A stretch of DNA of 64,000 nt from Acidaminobacterium chupaoyuni (GCA_047936785.1 CP176394.1), one strand, 5' to 3'. Positions 16,855-25,369 are shown, counted from the stretch's first letter. Notes: generated by a model from the letters alone, not told the origin. Numbers and translations are program-made.

Positions 16855-17826
16855 ATGAATCAATTTATCCATGCTGCCGAGCTGTTTTTGCAGACTGCGG
16901 CTCAAATGGGAACCCCGCTGCTGCTGGCCACCACAGGCGGCATCCTCAGCGAAAAAGTGGGCAATATGAACCTTGGCATCGAGGGCATGATGCTGATGGG
17001 CGCCGTGGGCGGTTTCTGGGGCGCCGTGAAAACGGGCAACCCGCTGATCGCGCTTTTGGCCGCGGGCCTCACGGGGCTTTTGGGCGCGCTTTTATATGCG
17101 GTGGTCACCATCACCCTGCGCGGCAATCAGGTGGTCACGGGCCTTACGCTGACGATCTTCGGCAGCGGCTTTGCGGCCTTTTTCGGCCAGGAACTGACAG
17201 CGGCCACACTGCCCGAAAACATCAAACACGCATTTGCGGCCAAACCCATCCCCGTGCTTTCCGAAATTCCGCTGATCGGCAAAATGTTTTTCGATCAGGG
17301 CGTTTATGTTTATCTCGGGGTGATCCTTGCCATTCTGGCGTGGGTCTATCTGCGCAAAACCAACTGGGGCATGAATGCCTGCGCGGTGGGCGAAAACCCC
17401 GCGGCGGCTGATGCTTCCGGCATCAATGTCACCTTATATAAATATATCAATGTGCTGGCGGGCGGTTTCCTCTGCGGGCTGGGCGGCGCTTATCTTTCGG
17501 TGGTGTTCGTTAAGAACTGGACGGAAGGCATGACCGCGGGCCAGGGCTGGATCGCCGTGGCGCTGATTATTTTCAGCACATGGAACCCCATGAAAGCCAT
17601 TTTCGGCGCTTATTTCTTCGGCGCGCTGCGCGGTGTGGGCTTTAAGCTTCAGGGCGTAAAAGTGCCTCTGGCCGCGGGCAGCAGCTTCACGGTTTCCGCC
17701 CAGCTGCTGGATATGATCCCCTATGTGGTGACGATCATCGCGCTGGTGTTCATCGCCAAACGCAGCAAAAAAGAAAACCAGTCGCCGGCGGCGCTGGGCA
17801 ACCCCTATTTCCGCGAAGAACGCTGA
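16855..17826 (+). CDS. ABC transporter permease 2 (NupQ-like)
   Basis: 323 residues, multi-spanning. The hallmark EKVGNMNLGIEGMMLMGA near residues 32-49 marks the second permease of BMP-type importers, and the C-terminal region WIAVALIIFSTWNPMKA is also characteristic. GGGAGGG precedes the ATG, 14 bp after the first permease. It ends the operon; two hairpin terminators follow. Confidence 0.94.
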   Translation: MNQFIHAAELFLQTAAQMGTPLLLATTGGILSEKVGNMNLGIEGMMLMGAVGGFWGAVKTGNPLIALLAAGLTGLLGALLYAVVTITLRGNQVVTGLTLTIFGSGFAAFFGQELTAATLPENIKHAFAAKPIPVLSEIPLIGKMFFDQGVYVYLGVILAILAWVYLRKTNWGMNACAVGENPAAADASGINVTLYKYINVLAGGFLCGLGGAYLSVVFVKNWTEGMTAGQGWIAVALIIFSTWNPMKAIFGAYFFGALRGVGFKLQGVKVPLAAGSSFTVSAQLLDMIPYVVTIIALVFIAKRSKKENQSPAALGNPYFREER

Positions 17827-17927
17827 GCGGGTCTTCATAACGAAAGAAAAAATTTTAAAACCCCTGTGACCCCGCGCGAAAAAGCTTTTTTGCGATTTTG
17901 AAAGGTCTTTCGGTTTTGACAGAGGAA

Positions 17928-17957
17928 AGAGGCATCCGTTTTGGATGCCTCTTTTTT
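17928..17957 (+). terminator. Intrinsic terminator of the ABC transporter operon
   Basis: AGAGGCATCC / GGATGCCTCT, a perfect 10-bp stem with a 5-nt loop, followed by TTTTT, 100 bp after the last permease gene. Confidence 0.9.
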
Positions 17958-17972
17958 GCCGCCATAGAAAAA

Positions 17973-18009
17973 GCCCCCGATGCAGAAGCGGCTGCATCGA
18001 GGGCCTTTT
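17973..18009 (+). terminator. Second terminator-like hairpin
   Basis: GCCCCCGATGCA pairs with TGCATCGAGGGC (one mismatch), followed by CTTTTG. It lies 16 bp after the first terminator, either as a back-up or as the end of a minus-strand transcript (AAAAAG precedes it). Confidence 0.6.
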
Positions 18010-18013
18010 GTCG

Positions 18014-18285
18014 GATATCAGAGATCAAAAGATCTCCGGAAAATCGGGCGTGAAAACCGGAAGCAGCAGCGCCCGCCCGGCTTGAAGAAAACGACAGCCG
18101 GCGCGAAACGGAGCATGGCCCCGCTTCATGCCGGCTGTCTGCCTGCCGAAAGGTTTTGAGAGAGGACGAAGAGTTTCCCCGCCGGCAGAGGATAGGTTCT
18201 GCCGCTGTAATGGCAGAGAAAGCATCGCCGGCCCAAAAGACACGGCTGCGTTTTTCAGAAAGAAGGGCAAAAGGCCGAGAAAAGC
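18014..18285. other. Hairpin-rich non-coding gap, possible structured RNA
   Basis: No credible gene is seen. The region contains GAGATCAAAAGATCTC, a perfect 10-bp inverted repeat GACAGCCGGC (18093-18102) / GCCGGCTGTC (18130-18139) with partial pairing inside, CTGCCTGCCGAAAGG, and CTGCCGCTGTAATGGCAG near 18199-18216. It lies between the end of the importer operon and the end of the ParA-ComFB operon, which converge on it. It could be an independent small RNA or a structured 3' untranslated region. No known RNA family was identified. Confidence 0.35.
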
Positions 18286-18723
18286 TCAATGCCGCGGTTT
18301 CGAGCGCACCTGGATCACCGCTTTGATGAGCGCATCCATCACAAGGTTGAGGGGCACTTCGCTTTCACACGCGGCGATGCGCCCCGGAGAAGTGACGACA
18401 TATTTCGGCGGCAGATGATTCAGCGCCAGGGCCGCGACATCACAGCGGCAGCGGTCGCATTTGCAGGCGTTGAACCGCTGGATGGCGCTGTCTAAATGGC
18501 GCAGCACAAGCGATTCCATGATATTCACCGTGGCGATGGTTTTGTTATCGCAGGCTTCAAGGGATCTGCCGAAAAGCTGATTGCGCAGCACAGCCTCGGC
18601 GGGCTCTTCCGGTTCGGCATAAGTGCCGAGCGCGGCGTTTGCGGAAAAAGGATTATCGATAAGCGACGGCAGGATCTTTTTGAACATCAGGTCTTTATCT
18701 AAATCTTTCTGCGATTTCGCCAC
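18286..18723 (-). CDS. ComFB-family protein
   Basis: 145 residues. The central and C-terminal part is clearly ComFB (late competence protein B): VNIMESLVLRHLDSAIQRF, the cysteine cluster CKCDRCRCD, then VAALALNHLPPKYVVT. The first ~60 residues are a variable lysine- and acid-rich region. Members of this family in cyanobacteria were reported to bind c-di-GMP; whether this one does is inference. It starts with GTG, sharing one base with the stop codon of the ParA gene, so translation is coupled. The family link to competence is by name only. Its position beside ParA and the flagellar operon suggests a role in localisation or motility. Confidence 0.82.
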   Translation of the reverse strand: MAKSQKDLDKDLMFKKILPSLIDNPFSANAALGTYAEPEEPAEAVLRNQLFGRSLEACDNKTIATVNIMESLVLRHLDSAIQRFNACKCDRCRCDVAALALNHLPPKYVVTSPGRIAACESEVPLNLVMDALIKAVIQVRSKPRH

Positions 18724-19490
18724 TATAAGACCCCCTTTTTCAGCAATTCATCCACAAGCCCCATATAATCCTGAACCGCGTTGTTTTTCGGCGCATAATC
18801 GATCATATCGCATTGCAGGGTAGACATTGCTTTGCTGAGCACATTGCTGTGGCGGATATAAGAGCGCAGCAGCGGAATGTTGAGCTGTTCGGCCAGCATT
18901 TCCGTGGTTTCTCTCACCGTTTGGCTGAGCCCTTCGCGGGGGTAGAACCGCACCAGAAACATGCCGCCGATGACCACCTTTGGGTTCAGCGCATTTTTGA
19001 TGCGGCTGATCGTTTCGTGAACCTGGATCACGCCCTGAAGACTGTAACCATCGGCCAGACCGGGGATCAGCACCACATCGGATGCAACCACCGCGTTGGC
19101 CGAAAGCAGACCCAGTTCGGGCGGTGAATCCATAACGATATAGTCATATTGAGAAGACACCTGTTTGAGGCAGTCGCTTAAGATGCTTTCACAGCCGGGC
19201 CCGGTGAATTCGCGTTCGGCGCTTGTGAGCAGCCCGTTTGCGGGGATGACATCCACCACGGTGCTGCGCTGTATCGCGTCGGCGGTTTTCACGGTATGCT
19301 TTAAAACATCATAGATCGTATATTTTTCGCGGCTGTCGGCGCCCAGGCTGAAAGAAAGATAGCCCTGCGGATCGAAATCGATGCATAAAACGCGGCGGCC
19401 CTTGTGCTTTAAGCAAACAGCGATCGCGTTTGTTGAGGTGGTTTTGCCGACGCCGCCTTTTTGGTTGATCAAAGAAATGATTTTAGCCAT
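18723..19490 (-). CDS. ParA/Soj-type Walker ATPase
   Basis: 255 residues. It begins with the deviant Walker A motif INQKGGVGKTTSTNAIA near residues 7-23, followed by CIDFDPQGYLS and MDSPPELGLL (Walker B region). This is the ParA/Soj class of DNA-dependent positioning ATPases. No ParB/Spo0J gene follows; instead the ComFB gene is translationally coupled. It is therefore probably not the chromosome-partition Soj but a cargo-positioning ParA, for example for flagella or chemoreceptor arrays. The start at 19490 was chosen from the motif position and a GAGG site; the frame is open further upstream without support. The 266-bp gap to flgM carries no recognisable sigma-28 promoter. Confidence 0.92.
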   Translation of the reverse strand: MAKIISLINQKGGVGKTTSTNAIAVCLKHKGRRVLCIDFDPQGYLSFSLGADSREKYTIYDVLKHTVKTADAIQRSTVVDVIPANGLLTSAEREFTGPGCESILSDCLKQVSSQYDYIVMDSPPELGLLSANAVVASDVVLIPGLADGYSLQGVIQVHETISRIKNALNPKVVIGGMFLVRFYPREGLSQTVRETTEMLAEQLNIPLLRSYIRHSNVLSKAMSTLQCDMIDYAPKNNAVQDYMGLVDELLKKGVL

Positions 19491-19756
19491 ACTTTTTACC
19501 TCGGTTTTTCTGCCTTTTCTATCGACACACTGCCATAAAACACGGATGTGTATAATAGACCTTTTTGAGTTATGCCATGCTTTTGAAAAAACGAAACAGT
19601 TTTCAAAAAAACAATTCAATTTTTTAAAAATGCTTTCGTTTTAGCAATAAGGGCGAATAAATAAGGTAACGAATTTGTGGACAGGGCAAAAAATATGGAG
19701 TTTTTGCGCTTGGATCGACTGCGCCTTGTGAGAAACAGGGAGAGAGGTGTGACTGA

Positions 19757-20086
19757 ATGGAGATTAAAGGATTGTACTCGGCATATAAATTTTCCTCAAT
19801 TGAAAACCTGGGCAAAACGGGCCATGCCGCGAGGAGCGCCGCCGCAGAAGGGAAGAACCCCTGCGGGGGAGATACGATAAAGATCAGCCGGGATGCGGCG
19901 TTTAGATCGGAACTCTCTTCGGGCGCGCGCAAACTTGCCTCGATGGAAAAGACAAATGCCGCCGCCAGCCCGGAACAGCTGCAGCGGCTGAAAGAGAAAT
20001 ATGCCAACGATCGCTGCCCCGTATCCGGCGATGAAATAGCGGAAGCGATTTTAAACCGCGTGCTGGGCAGCGAATCGAAAGAATAG
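19757..20086 (+). CDS. flgM: Anti-sigma-28 factor FlgM
   Basis: 109 residues. The C-terminal half has the FlgM pattern: KISRDAAFRSELSSGARKL, then LKEKYANDRCPVSGDEIAEA, which is the sigma-28-binding helix region. FlgM holds the flagellar sigma factor inactive until the hook is complete and FlgM is exported. It opens the late flagellar operon flgM-flgN-flgK-flgL. AGAGAGG precedes the ATG. Confidence 0.9.
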   Translation: MEIKGLYSAYKFSSIENLGKTGHAARSAAAEGKNPCGGDTIKISRDAAFRSELSSGARKLASMEKTNAAASPEQLQRLKEKYANDRCPVSGDEIAEAILNRVLGSESKE

Positions 20087-20107
20087 ATGAAGGAAAGAAG
20101 GGCAAGT

Positions 20108-20584
20108 ATGACCCCCGAAATCAACGCGTTTATCGACCTGCTGAAACAATATAGGCATCAATGCCGGCTGCTCCTGTTATCGGAAACCAACAAGCGGCAG
20201 GCGCTGCTCAGCCATGATTGCTCTGAGATCACTTCGATGATGCAGTCGCAGCAGGCGGCCATCATGAAACTCAACAGCCTGGAGCTGCGGCGCCAGGAAT
20301 TGCAGGCGGACGCCGGATTTTCGGCCATGACGGCCGAAGGCATCCTTTCTCTGCTGGGCGAGGAATCGGAAGAAAAGGCCATTTTGGGCGGGCTGCTCGG
20401 CGATCTGAGAAATATCGCCGAAGAGCTTGCGGAAAATAACCGGGTGTCGCTGAACATGGCGAAGGATCACCTGAAGATGCTCAGCCAGCTGTCGCAGAAC
20501 ACGGCTCCGGGAGATGCAAAAACTTACCGCGGATCGGTGATGCCGGGCTTTGCATCCCGCAGTTCTTTTTCTGAAACGATATAA
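20108..20584 (+). CDS. flgN: Flagellar export chaperone FlgN
   Basis: 158 residues, nearly all helical with heptad-like hydrophobic spacing, the FlgN profile. It follows flgM by 21 bp and precedes flgK, the canonical order. FlgN chaperones the hook-associated proteins FlgK and FlgL. The start at 20108 has AAAGAAGG upstream; an upstream in-frame ATG at 20087 has poorer support. Family assignment rests on context and length as well as sequence. Confidence 0.85.
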   Translation: MTPEINAFIDLLKQYRHQCRLLLLSETNKRQALLSHDCSEITSMMQSQQAAIMKLNSLELRRQELQADAGFSAMTAEGILSLLGEESEEKAILGGLLGDLRNIAEELAENNRVSLNMAKDHLKMLSQLSQNTAPGDAKTYRGSVMPGFASRSSFSETI

Positions 20585-20713
20585 GATCAAACAAAAGCAG
20601 CCGACGGTTATGCCAAAAATGCCGCTTTTCGGCCTTTTCACGCGGGGCGCGGAAAGGCGGCGAGGGCTTTAAACAGAAGATGATTTCGGCTGCCGTTTGC
20701 CAAGGAGGATCCT

Positions 20714-22267
20714 ATGCGACCAACATTTATGGGTTTTGAAACGGCCAAAAGCGCGATTTTTGCCAACCAGAAATCTTTGGATATCGTTGGAAACAACCTT
20801 ACCAATATCGAAACAAACGGATATACACGGCAGCGGGTGGAGCGCACCTCCATCGCGCCTTCTTCGTTTTCCACCAAAATCGCTTCGGGGCGTGTGGGGC
20901 TTGCCGGCCAGGGCGTGGAAGCTTTGGGGGTCTCCCAGCTGCGCGATGCGTTTTTAGATAAATGCTTCCGTGATGAATATGCCACGGCAAGCTATCATAC
21001 ACAGGCCGCCGGCATTTTGAACACCATTCAAAATGTGCTGACAGACGGCAAGAATATCACCAGCGCTTCGGGTCTGCAGGGCGCCATCGAAGAGATCTAT
21101 AAGGGTTTGCAGGCATATATCAAGGAACCCACCCTGGATTCCGGCGCAAACATCGTGATGTCTTCTTTTAAAAATATTGCCCAGGTGCTCAATCAGCTCG
21201 ATGAAAAGCTGACGACCGTGGCGGCGCAGCAGGTGGATGATCTGCAGGTAACAGTGAACCGCACCAACGAGATCCTGGCGCAGATCGCCCATCTCAACGA
21301 ACAGATCGGCAGCGATGCCACCGTTCTCGCAAACCCCAAAAACGAATATTTCCGCGCAAACGAACTGCTGGATCAGCGCAATCTGCTGCTGGATGAATTA
21401 TCGGGATATGGCGATATCAAAGTGACGCAGTTATCCAACGGCGTGGTCGATGTTGCGCTGGGCGGCCATGAGATCCTGAAAGGAACGGATTATACGCCGC
21501 TGACAATGTATCGGGGCGAAAACGGGCGGGTGGCTGTTCGATATCAGGATAGCGGCAGCAATGTGTCGCTGGGCGGCGGCTCGATTCTGGCAAGTTTGAA
21601 CTTTATCAACGGCAAAGGCAGCAATGTTCAAAACAACAGCGATTCCCCTGTTCAGGGCATTCCGTATTGCCGTGACAGGCTCGACACATTCGCCGGTGCG
21701 CTGGCCGCCGTTGTCAACAAAAGCGTGCCCGAGCGAGACCCCGTCACCAACAAACCCAAAACGGATGCAAACGGTTCCATTATCTATAAAACTTTGCTTT
21801 CCGCCAAAGATATCAACGGCGCAACAAGCGCCCAGCTTGCCGTGAAGGCTTCGAACATCAGCATCAGCGATGAATGGGCTCGCAGCGGCCCCGGCTATTT
21901 CATATACAGCAAAAACGAAAATGTTGAAGATTATGCCCAGAAGATATCCGCCGCGCTGATGGACACCGCGCACACCTTTCAATCATATGGCGAAAAGTTC
22001 GCCGGCAGCTTTTCGGATTATCTGGTGGAATTCACCGCCAAGATCGGTTCCGACCTGAAATTTCACACCGAACGCCAGAAGGCCACCGGCGCGGTGGCCG
22101 ATGATTATCTTTCCCAGCGCGACGCGATTTCCGGCGTTTCAAAAGATGAAGAAGCGGCCGACATGCTGCGTTTTCAGAAATCTTATGAAGCCGCGGCAAG
22201 ACTGATGACGACGCTGGATGAAGTGCTGGATGTTTTGATCAACCGGATGGGGCGCGTCGGCCTTTGA
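20714..22267 (+). CDS. flgK: Flagellar hook-associated protein 1 FlgK
   Basis: 517 residues. The N-terminus has the flagellar rod/hook motif SLDIVGNNLTNIETNGYTRQ near residues 22-41. The C-terminus has the matching helix SKDEEAADMLRFQKSYEAAAR that packs against it. FlgK caps the hook and joins it to FlgL and the filament. AAGGAGG precedes the ATG. Confidence 0.96.
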   Translation: MRPTFMGFETAKSAIFANQKSLDIVGNNLTNIETNGYTRQRVERTSIAPSSFSTKIASGRVGLAGQGVEALGVSQLRDAFLDKCFRDEYATASYHTQAAGILNTIQNVLTDGKNITSASGLQGAIEEIYKGLQAYIKEPTLDSGANIVMSSFKNIAQVLNQLDEKLTTVAAQQVDDLQVTVNRTNEILAQIAHLNEQIGSDATVLANPKNEYFRANELLDQRNLLLDELSGYGDIKVTQLSNGVVDVALGGHEILKGTDYTPLTMYRGENGRVAVRYQDSGSNVSLGGGSILASLNFINGKGSNVQNNSDSPVQGIPYCRDRLDTFAGALAAVVNKSVPERDPVTNKPKTDANGSIIYKTLLSAKDINGATSAQLAVKASNISISDEWARSGPGYFIYSKNENVEDYAQKISAALMDTAHTFQSYGEKFAGSFSDYLVEFTAKIGSDLKFHTERQKATGAVADDYLSQRDAISGVSKDEEAADMLRFQKSYEAAARLMTTLDEVLDVLINRMGRVGL

Positions 22268-22293
22268 TGCCATAGGATAAGGAGGACAGTTTC

Positions 22294-23328
22294 ATGAGAA
22301 TTGCAGATCGTTCCACAGCGCGGAACTATTTAAAATATTTAAACCAGGCCAAAGCAGATCTGGCGGAGACCAATGAAAGGATCGCTTCGGGGAAAAAATT
22401 TGAGAAGATGTCTGACGATGTCGCCGCCGGCACCCGGGCCATGCGCACCCGGGCGGAAAAGGTGAAAGCCGAAACGCAGTATGGCAATGTGAAGGCCATC
22501 AACGAGGAACTCACCGTGGCGGAAACCGCCATGTCGGCCATCAACGACGCCATCAAACTGGTTTATGGCGAAAGGCTGAACGCCGCCATGAGCGAAGAAA
22601 AAGGCGAATCGGGCCGCCTGGCCATCGCCAATGAGATCAAGGCCGTTCGCCAGCAGATCCTGCAGCTCGCCAACACCAAGCACAGCGCGCGCTATGTGTT
22701 CGGCGGCACCAACGCCGGCACGGAAGAGCCCTTTTCGCTGAACGAACAAGGCAGGCTTCTCTATAACGGCATCGCCGTGGATGACATCCGGCAGCGGGCA
22801 GACGGCACCTTCTTTTATGAGAACGGCGGCGCTGAAACAGAGATCCCCATGGATGAGGATGTTTTTATCGATATCGGCCTGGGCATCCGCATGAACGGGG
22901 CCCGCGTTGACCCCGACACGGCGTTCAAGGTTTCTTATTCGGGGCTTTCGATCCTTGGGTTTGGCAAAAAAGAAAATGACCCCCAGGGGCAGCCGAACAA
23001 TATTTTGAATGTTCTGACGGATATCGAAGCCAACATCCGCAATTTCAATTTGACGGCCCTCAATTCTTATCACACACAGCTGGGCGCACTGACGGATAAG
23101 TTTCGCGCCAATTTAACGGATATCGGCGCGAAAACCAGCTTTTTGGAAGGCACAGAGACCCGCTTGAAAGATATGATCGATCACTCCCAGAAAAAAATAA
23201 GCGGCCTGATGGGTGTGGATGACGCCGAGGAATCTATAAAGCAGGGCATGAACGAATATGTGTTGAAAGCCGTCATCCAGATGGGCGCAAGGCTTCTGCC
23301 GGTTTCCCTGATGGATTTTCTGAAATAA
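22294..23328 (+). CDS. flgL: Flagellar hook-associated protein 3 FlgL
   Basis: 344 residues, flagellin-like ends: MRIADRSTARNYLKYLNQAK at the start and a helical C-terminus (LKDMIDHSQKKISGLMGVDD...). The IASGKKFEKMSDDVAAGTRA segment corresponds to the conserved D1 helix. FlgL forms the hook-filament junction with FlgK. AAGGAGG precedes the ATG, 26 bp after flgK. Confidence 0.94.
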   Translation: MRIADRSTARNYLKYLNQAKADLAETNERIASGKKFEKMSDDVAAGTRAMRTRAEKVKAETQYGNVKAINEELTVAETAMSAINDAIKLVYGERLNAAMSEEKGESGRLAIANEIKAVRQQILQLANTKHSARYVFGGTNAGTEEPFSLNEQGRLLYNGIAVDDIRQRADGTFFYENGGAETEIPMDEDVFIDIGLGIRMNGARVDPDTAFKVSYSGLSILGFGKKENDPQGQPNNILNVLTDIEANIRNFNLTALNSYHTQLGALTDKFRANLTDIGAKTSFLEGTETRLKDMIDHSQKKISGLMGVDDAEESIKQGMNEYVLKAVIQMGARLLPVSLMDFLK

Positions 23329-23362
23329 TTTCAGCGGCTGTGGGAAAGCGTGGTGTTATCGT

Positions 23363-23965
23363 ATGGAACAGTTGCTGCGCATCACATCAAACCCGATCAA
23401 ATATGAGCTTGAGATCGAACACGCGAGGCTGGAATATAACAATGTGCTGATGCCTGCTGCGCAAGTGCATACTCAGCGGCAGGAACTGAAGATCGACACA
23501 GAGAACGCCCGGATGCATGTGGATACTTATGAAGCGCGCAAATCGCTGGGCCTTATGAAGACAGGCGACCAGATCAAAATGGCCGCGGATTCCGCCCGCG
23601 CCGCGCTGCAAAAGAAAATGCGCGAATATATCGAAGACGGGCAGGCGATGGGGGCCATCGAAAACGGCACGACCATTGCCCAGATCGCGGGGCAGAAGAT
23701 GCTGAAACAGCCAACCACGGTGACGGTGTTCCTGCCCAGCGCGGGCGCCGAGATCACCTGGACGCCCCATGAGGTCAAGATCTCTTTCGATGAGGGAAAA
23801 CTCGATTACGATTGGGATAAGACAAGGTGGTCTATGAATTATATTCCGGGTGAAGTGCGGATGAAGATTTTGCAATATCCCAGCGTGGAGCTCGAATATT
23901 TAGGCGGCCCCATGTATATCCCGCCCAGCGCCGACCCGAACTACGAGGAAAAAACGACCGGTTAA
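23363..23965 (+). CDS. DUF6470 (YviE-like) family protein of the flagellar operon
   Basis: 200 residues with an N-terminal beta-rich section and the internal motif DTYEARKSLGLMKTGDQIK, as in YviE/DUF6470 proteins that sit between flgL and fliW in many Firmicutes. Its biochemical role is unknown. Its place here is conserved (flgL-DUF6470-fliW-csrA). Its stop codon lies inside the first arm of a terminator hairpin (23957-23993). Confidence 0.85.
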   Translation: MEQLLRITSNPIKYELEIEHARLEYNNVLMPAAQVHTQRQELKIDTENARMHVDTYEARKSLGLMKTGDQIKMAADSARAALQKKMREYIEDGQAMGAIENGTTIAQIAGQKMLKQPTTVTVFLPSAGAEITWTPHEVKISFDEGKLDYDWDKTRWSMNYIPGEVRMKILQYPSVELEYLGGPMYIPPSADPNYEEKTTG

Positions 23966-23993
23966 TCTCGTGATGGGACTAACCGGTTTTTTG
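23957..23993 (+). terminator. Terminator overlapping the end of the DUF6470 gene
   Basis: ACCGGTTA (23957-23964) and TAACCGGT (23980-23987) form an 8-bp stem with a 15-nt loop followed by TTTTT. It would separate flgM-to-DUF6470 from fliW-csrA, allowing different expression levels. Confidence 0.7.
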
Positions 23994-24022
23994 ATAGGAT
24001 ATGAAAATGACAGGAGTGTTAT

Positions 24023-24463
24023 ATGGTGAAATGTTCCAGCCGTGATTTTGGCCAGATCGAAATTCGTGAAGAGGATATCCTTTCCTTTCAAACCCCGCTT
24101 TTCGGGTTTGAGCAATATACGAAATTCGCCCTTCTTCATAACAAAGAAATCGGGGAATCTTTGGCGTGGCTCCAATCGCTTGAAGACCCCACCCTTTGCT
24201 TTATTTTGTTCAACCCCGCGCCGCTGGCCGAACACTATCGGCCCCGGATACCCGATCACATCAAAAATTCGCTTGGGGATGAATTTTCGGAATGCTGGGT
24301 GCTTTGCACCATCCCGCAGGATATCCGCCAGATGACCGTGAACCTGAAAAGCCCGATCTTTATCAACCTGCGCACACGCAGAATGGCCCAGATCATGCTG
24401 GAGCAGGATTACCCCGTGCGGTTTTCGCTTTTGAAAGGGGGCGCGCAAGCATGCTCGTTGTAA
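24023..24463 (+). CDS. fliW: Flagellar assembly factor FliW
   Basis: 146 residues, the normal FliW size. Typical features are LSFQTPLFGFEQYTKFAL near residues 18-35, LAWLQSLEDPTLCF, and TVNLKSPIFINLRTRRMAQI. FliW binds CsrA and is displaced by unassembled flagellin, forming a feedback loop on flagellin translation. Its 3' end overlaps csrA by 13 bp. Confidence 0.95.
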   Translation: MVKCSSRDFGQIEIREEDILSFQTPLFGFEQYTKFALLHNKEIGESLAWLQSLEDPTLCFILFNPAPLAEHYRPRIPDHIKNSLGDEFSECWVLCTIPQDIRQMTVNLKSPIFINLRTRRMAQIMLEQDYPVRFSLLKGGAQACSL

Positions 24464-24702
24464 CGCGAAAAGCAGGAAGCTCTGTCATCATAGAGCTGGG
24501 CGACGGCCAGGAACCCATCGAGATCTCTGTGCTCGAAAACGGAAGCCAGGTGAAACTGGGCATTGTTGCGCCGCAGCAATGCAAAGTCTGGCGGGATGAA
24601 ATTTATCAGACGGTCATCGAAAACAGGCAGGCGGCCACAAGCGGCGCCATCGATATCAAAAGCATGCTGGCCTCTCTGCCTAAAGAGGGCGAAACGCGTT
24701 AA
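24451..24702 (+). CDS. csrA: Carbon storage regulator CsrA
   Basis: 83 residues. The start MLVVTRKAGSSVIIELGDG and the core VKLGIVAPQQCKVWRDEIYQ are diagnostic. CsrA binds GGA motifs in RNA and blocks translation of flagellin until FliW sequesters it. The start at 24451 lies inside fliW after GAAAGGGGG. Its last 23 bp overlap the 3' end of the convergent PilZ-like gene. A probable target is the flagellin leader at 42502-42533. Confidence 0.96.
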   Translation: MLVVTRKAGSSVIIELGDGQEPIEISVLENGSQVKLGIVAPQQCKVWRDEIYQTVIENRQAATSGAIDIKSMLASLPKEGETR

Positions 24703-25369
24703 CTTCCTCTTCCTGCGCCTTTCGCTGGCGGTTCAAGCTGTATTCCAGCAGAAAATAGCGCAGGTTCTTTTTATCTTCCGGCGGCAGACCGACAAACCGG
24801 CAGGTGTAAGAAGAGTTCACGCCGAATAAGAAGGCATCGATGATCTCAAGCTCTGCCTGAGGCAGCAAAAGCGGCATATCCGCGTTGAGCAGCAGCCGCT
24901 GGCCCTTAAAAAACGGGAATTTGCTGTCATAAAGAAAGATCAGCCGCGTTTCGCTGAGGCTGACGATGGGCGCGGTCACATCGATGGGCGTTTCGGTTTT
25001 TGCTTTTTTATGAAATGAGAAAAAAGGCTTCTTCGTTTCTTCGGCAAGCAGATGGAATATGCCGGTGAACGGAAGCCCTGTGCAATAATAGCGGTCGGGA
25101 TCATCGGGCATAAAATCGATGACGCTCACCAGGCGCAGCAGTGTGCGCGAAGATAGATAGACATTCCCTTCAAAACGGTGGATCTCCCGATCTTCCTCGA
25201 CCCTCACGATTTCAAGGGGCGTTCCAAGGGGAAAAAGCGGCACGAAATCCGCCGTGAAATCCACATCCCGCGTTTCTTCACGAATATGGGCCAAGCCTTC
25301 GGCCAAAACATCGCCCTCTCTTGTTTTGAGCAGGGCCTGAAAAGTCATAGGGGTATTTTCATCAAACAT
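24680..25369 (-). CDS. PilZ-like protein with degenerate c-di-GMP motifs
   Basis: 229 residues. The layout fits a YcgR-type protein: an N-terminal beta-barrel part with SSRTLLRLVSVIDFMPDD, and a C-terminal barrel ending in RFVGLPPEDKKNLRYFLLEY, the usual PilZ ending. The PilZ DxSxxG position reads VSLSETRLIF and no RxxxR is evident, so c-di-GMP binding is doubtful. The start at 25369 has AAAGGA upstream; longer starts have no support. It is inserted in the opposite orientation within the flagellar cluster and overlaps csrA tail to tail by 23 bp. Could be a flagellar brake relative that has lost its ligand. Confidence 0.6.
   Translation of the reverse strand: MFDENTPMTFQALLKTREGDVLAEGLAHIREETRDVDFTADFVPLFPLGTPLEIVRVEEDREIHRFEGNVYLSSRTLLRLVSVIDFMPDDPDRYYCTGLPFTGIFHLLAEETKKPFFSFHKKAKTETPIDVTAPIVSLSETRLIFLYDSKFPFFKGQRLLLNADMPLLLPQAELEIIDAFLFGVNSSYTCRFVGLPPEDKKNLRYFLLEYSLNRQRKAQEEEVNAFRPL

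Noticed and set aside
18120..18250. Cobalamin or other known riboswitch on the plus strand.
   Set aside because: GCCGCTGTAATGG recalls the GCCACTGTAA core, but the conserved upstream and B12-box elements are not in order and no gene follows on that strand.
18286..18723. Interpretation as a competence operon because of the ComFB name.
   Set aside because: No comFA or comFC neighbour; the coupling is to ParA and the surroundings are flagellar.
19625..19660. Sigma-28 promoter upstream of flgM (TAAA ... GCGAATAA).
   Set aside because: The spacing is 24 bp instead of about 15 and the -10 is imperfect.
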